A stretch of DNA of 64,000 bases from Rhodococcus sp. Leaf247 (GTDB lineage: Bacteria > Actinomycetota > Actinomycetes > Mycobacteriales > Mycobacteriaceae), in assembly GCF_001426185.1 (NCBI RefSeq), contig NZ_LMRP01000001.1, positions 1,838,765 through 1,902,764 of the forward strand. The letters are read 5' to 3'. Numbering within the stretch: the stretch's first letter is position 1; each line of letters begins with the position of its first letter. The notes beneath the pieces are model-generated. The model had not been told where the DNA came from, did no database searches, and was given only the letters and a program-made list of their open reading frames with translations. Positions 60,384-64,000 of the stretch are shown piece by piece. The position numbers were made by a program, and so were the translations under genes.

Positions 60384-61267
60384 CGGGAGCCGGCCGATAC
60401 GCACCGAGCCCGTCCGGCGATCTCCACCTCGGCAACCTCAGGACCGCTGTCCTGGCCTGGCTCTTCGCCCGCAGGACGGACCGATCGTTCGTCCTGCGCG
60501 TCGAGGATCTGGACCGCGTCCGGGAGGGTTCGGAAGCGCGCCAACTTGCCGATCTGGCCGCACTGGCCGTGGACTTCGACGGCCCCGTGCTGCATCAATC
60601 GGATCGACGAGATTCCTATGCGGCGGCCATCGAGTCTCTGCGCGCGGACGGTCGGGTGTACGAGTGCTTCTGCACCCGGCGGGAGATCCAGCAGGCTGCG
60701 TCGGCACCGCATGCGCCGCAAGGCGCCTACCCGGGAACCTGCCGTCATCTGTCCGACACCGAACGCGCGCAGCGCAGAGCCGAGGGTCGACGCGCTGCGC
60801 TGCGGTTGAGAGCCGACGTCGACACGTACACGGTCCACGACGCACTGGCAGGCGAGTACACCGGAGTCGTCGACGACCTCGTCCTGCAACGCACCGACAA
60901 AGTGCCCGCCTACAACCTTGCCGTCGTCGTCGACGACGGCTTCCAGGGTGTGGACCAGGTCGTCCGCGGCGACGACCTTCTCGCGTCGGCTCCCCGCCAG
61001 GCCTACCTGGCAGGCCTGCTCGACATCCCCGAGCCGACGTACGTGCACGTCCCGCTCGCCCTGGGGCCCACGGGTGCGCGGCTCGCGAAGAGGGACGGCG
61101 CCGTGACGTTGCGAGACCGCCTGGACGCCGGTGAATCCGTGCAGGACGTCGTCGAGATGATCGCGGCGTCGATCGGAACGCCGGGATGTCGCAGTCTCGA
61201 CGACATCGCCGGTCGATGGACTCCGACACTGCTTCCGCGAGATCCGTGGTTCGTGGCGTTTCCCTGA
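60380..61267 (+). CDS. gluQ: Glutamyl-Q tRNA(Asp) synthetase
   Basis: 295 residues. A glutamyl-tRNA synthetase catalytic core without the anticodon domain. RYAPSPSGDLHLGNLRTA carries the HIGH-type motif (HLGN at 16-19); zinc ligands fit CFC ... YPGTC; RLAKRDGAVTL is the KMSKS equivalent. GluQ attaches glutamate to the queuosine base at position 34 of tRNA-Asp, so it implies that tRNA-Asp carries Q. ATG 60380 overlaps the LysR stop. It lies about 0.9 kb from a queuosine-precursor transporter and 1.7 kb from tgt. Confidence 0.93.
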   Translation: MTGAGRYAPSPSGDLHLGNLRTAVLAWLFARRTDRSFVLRVEDLDRVREGSEARQLADLAALAVDFDGPVLHQSDRRDSYAAAIESLRADGRVYECFCTRREIQQAASAPHAPQGAYPGTCRHLSDTERAQRRAEGRRAALRLRADVDTYTVHDALAGEYTGVVDDLVLQRTDKVPAYNLAVVVDDGFQGVDQVVRGDDLLASAPRQAYLAGLLDIPEPTYVHVPLALGPTGARLAKRDGAVTLRDRLDAGESVQDVVEMIAASIGTPGCRSLDDIAGRWTPTLLPRDPWFVAFP

Positions 61268-61373
61268 TCGGTACCGCTTCGCAACAGGACATGGCACACC
61301 GTCGGGGGCATTTCGGACGTAGGGTGGCCGCGACAGTTCTGCACGTCTCATCCCCTCGTACGAGAAGGACACC

Positions 61374-62057
61374 ATGACCACAGGCGGTTTCGACCCGAAC
61401 AAGGACCCGCAGAACCCCGGTGGCTACCCGCCGCCCAGCCAGGGTTCGTACCCGCCGCCCCAGCAGGGCAACTACCCGCCGCCGCAGCAGGGTGGATTCA
61501 CTCCGCCTCAGCAGGGCTCGTACCCGCCGCCGCCGCAGCAGGGTGGCTACCCCCAGCAGGGCGGTTACCCCCAGCAGGGCGGCTACCCGACGCCTCCCCA
61601 GTTCGACAACAGCGGGTTCGGCGGACAGCCGGCCGGCGGCCGGCCCGGTAGCCTCGGCATCCGTCTCGGTGCCCGCATCATCGACGGGATCATCGTCGGA
61701 ATCGTCGCGCTGATCCTGGCGGCCATCTTCGGAGCCACCGACAACATCCTGGTCACCGGGCTGTTCTCCGGTGTTCTGACGTTCGCCTACTTCGTCGGCC
61801 TCGAGGTCAGCCAGGGCGCGACGCTGGGCAAGAAGATCCTCGGGCTCCAGGTTCACGGACCCGCCGGTGCGGCACGTCCGAGCCTGCAGCAGTCCGCGAT
61901 CCGCAACGCCTTCACGCTGCTGAACGTCATCCCGTTCCTCGGCGGCCTGCTCGCGTTCATCGCGGTGATCGTCATCGCCGTGACGATCAACTCGAGCCCC
62001 AGCAAGCAGGGCAAGCACGATCAGTTCGCCGGCGGCACCCAGGTCGTCAAGAAGTAA
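61374..62057 (+). CDS. RDD family membrane protein with Pro/Gln/Tyr-rich N-terminus
   Basis: 227 residues. Residues 1-85 are low complexity, built of SYPPPQQG and GGYPQQ units. The RDD domain follows: SLGIRLGARIIDGIIVGIVA with the Arg and Asp-Asp-type residues, LGKKILGLQVHGPAGAARPS and a second helix block LLNVIPFLGGLLAFIAVIVI. RDD proteins are probable small-ion or Na+/H+ carriers. A TAGGGT at 61320-61325 may be the -10 box; AGAAGGA precedes the ATG. Repeats may mediate surface or envelope interaction. Confidence 0.85.
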   Translation: MTTGGFDPNKDPQNPGGYPPPSQGSYPPPQQGNYPPPQQGGFTPPQQGSYPPPPQQGGYPQQGGYPQQGGYPTPPQFDNSGFGGQPAGGRPGSLGIRLGARIIDGIIVGIVALILAAIFGATDNILVTGLFSGVLTFAYFVGLEVSQGATLGKKILGLQVHGPAGAARPSLQQSAIRNAFTLLNVIPFLGGLLAFIAVIVIAVTINSSPSKQGKHDQFAGGTQVVKK

Positions 62058-62074
62058 CACCGTTCGCGGCGCCT

Positions 62075-62106
62075 CGGGCGCGGATCCCTCGCGGGATTCG
62101 CGCCCG
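62075..62106 (+). terminator. Terminator after the RDD gene
   Basis: CGGGCGCGGATCCC-TCGC-GGGATTCGCGCCCG, a 14-bp stem with one G-T pair, 18 bp after the RDD stop and before the next gene. Confidence 0.75.
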
Positions 62107-62133
62107 TCGTCGTCTCGGTGCTTGGATCGACCG

Positions 62134-62877
62134 GTGACTGCAACCAACTCCACTGCCACCGACGGCGACACTCCGTCTGGACAGGCCTCGTTCGCCCACA
62201 TCAGCCGGGGCTTCTACCCCGCCATCGTCGCTCTTTTCGTGGCGGTTCTGCTGATCTCGAACGTGGCCGCCAGCAAGGGTGTCGCCTTCTTCGCCTCGTC
62301 CGACGTCTCGCTCGGGCCTTTCCAGGTGCTGCCGATCAACACCGACGGCGCCTTCTTCCTCTTCCCCCTCGCCTACATCCTCGGTGACGTCCTCAGCGAG
62401 GTGTACGGCCTCAAGGCGACGCGCCGCGCCATCTACCTGGGCTTCGGATCGCTCCTGCTCACCTCGGTGTGCTTCTGGATCGCGATCGAACTCCCCGCGG
62501 CCTCGTTCTACGAGAACCAGGCAGCACTCGAGACCGTCGTCGGCGTCGTGCCCCGTCTGGTCCTCGCCGGACTCGCCGGCTACACCGTCGGACAGCTGCT
62601 GAATTCCATCGTGCTGGTGAAGATCAAGGAACGCACGAAGGAGAAGCACCTGTGGGCCCGGCTCATCGGGTCGACCGTCGTCGGCGAATTCTTCGACACA
62701 CTGATCTTCTGCAGCATCGCAGCCGGCGTCATCGGCATCACGACGGGCGCCGACTTCGTCAACTACGTCATCGTCGGCTTCCTGTGGAAGACCCTCGTCG
62801 AGGTGCTGGTCCTCCCCATCACCTACGCCGTGATCGCGTACATCAAGAAGCGCGAGCCGACCTACTCCCCGGACTGA
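62134..62877 (+). CDS. Queuosine precursor transporter (YhhQ/VUT family)
   Basis: 247 residues from GTG 62134; a TTG at 62122 is possible. About six membrane helices. Family motifs: YPAIVALFVAVLLISNVAAS, INTDGAFFLFPLAYILGDVL (conserved F-P-x-x-Y-x-x-x-D) and SEVYGLKATRRAIYLGFGS, with LIGSTVVGEFFDTLIFCSIA near residue 190. Members (formerly DUF165) import preQ0/preQ1 in E. coli and probably other deazaguanines. Convergent with tgt, the enzyme that uses such bases. The exact base imported here is unknown. Confidence 0.88.
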   Translation: MTATNSTATDGDTPSGQASFAHISRGFYPAIVALFVAVLLISNVAASKGVAFFASSDVSLGPFQVLPINTDGAFFLFPLAYILGDVLSEVYGLKATRRAIYLGFGSLLLTSVCFWIAIELPAASFYENQAALETVVGVVPRLVLAGLAGYTVGQLLNSIVLVKIKERTKEKHLWARLIGSTVVGEFFDTLIFCSIAAGVIGITTGADFVNYVIVGFLWKTLVEVLVLPITYAVIAYIKKREPTYSPD

Positions 62878-62889
62878 CCCCACCCCCGC

Positions 62890-62957
62890 CCCCGCGAGTA
62901 CGTCGATACTGTCGCTGTCGAGCACGACATCACGACACTATGGACGTACTCGCGGGG
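62890..62957. terminator. 15-bp inverted repeat between the VUT gene and tgt
   Basis: CCCCGCGAGTACGTC (62890-62904) and GACGTACTCGCGGGG (62943-62957) are perfect complements with a 38-base spacer, between two convergent genes. On the plus strand AGTTTT follows directly, so it can end the transporter transcript. The long spacer is unusual for a terminator. Confidence 0.6.
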
Positions 62958-62965
62958 AGTTTTGG

Positions 62966-64000
<1,035 letters not shown>

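Overview
The window is a high-GC actinobacterial chromosome segment, most likely Rhodococcus or a close relative in the Mycobacteriales (genus-level inference). Reasons: the gene order asd-lysC-leuA-murT-gatD-recR-ybaB-SRPBCC-bfaA-bfaB-dnaX-aspC matches, as I recall it, the M. tuberculosis Rv3708c-Rv3722c backbone; a tuberculostearic-acid gene pair is present; F420 and GMC oxidoreductases are present; GTG starts, 4-bp ATGA/GTGA overlaps and TAnnnT promoters are common. I see no phage, insertion sequence or CRISPR array.

Layout. 1-5.9 kb: end of an NmrA-like protein, a nucleobase permease, an F420-type LLM oxidoreductase, an SDR, a GH15 glycosidase and a HAD phosphatase. 5.98-9.6 kb: a compact operon with an ER/archaeal-type (SipW-like) signal peptidase and three exported proteins carrying SipW-type signal peptides, behind a Crp-like promoter; this is the most system-like part of the window. 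9.6-13.8 kb: catalase, a secreted SMP-30-like propeller and a secreted protein of unknown function. 13.8-18.8 kb: a translationally coupled TetR/Baeyer-Villiger-type monooxygenase/cholesterol-oxidase-like operon, divergent from an SPL-like radical SAM protein with a palindromic operator between them. 18.8-21.2 kb: a GT4 glycosyltransferase, a PspC protein and a DUF4913-like protein.

21.2-54.9 kb is the conserved backbone: aspartate-family synthesis (lysC, asd), leucine synthesis (leuA behind a leader-peptide attenuator), lipid II amidation (murT-gatD), recombination (recR-ybaB), 10-methyl fatty acid synthesis (bfaAB), replication (dnaX) and aspartate aminotransferase. Inserted in it are a FUSC exporter, a LysR/EamA pair, an iron-siderophore lipoprotein, AbrB-type transporter/Usp, a citrate island (CitMHS, TctC, CitA/CitB-type two-component system), FadD, a secreted lipase, the fadA-fadB beta-oxidation pair, an HhH-GPD repair protein and an AbiEi/DUF559-like orphan. 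The small SRP RNA (minus strand) and tRNA-Ser(GGA) lie at 54.9-55.1 kb.

55.1-64 kb: a DUF2797 protein, small membrane proteins, an alpha/beta hydrolase, an MHS-family transporter divergent from a LysR regulator, and a queuosine group (gluQ, a YhhQ/VUT-type precursor transporter and a partial tgt with an unusual substrate pocket), interrupted by an RDD membrane protein.
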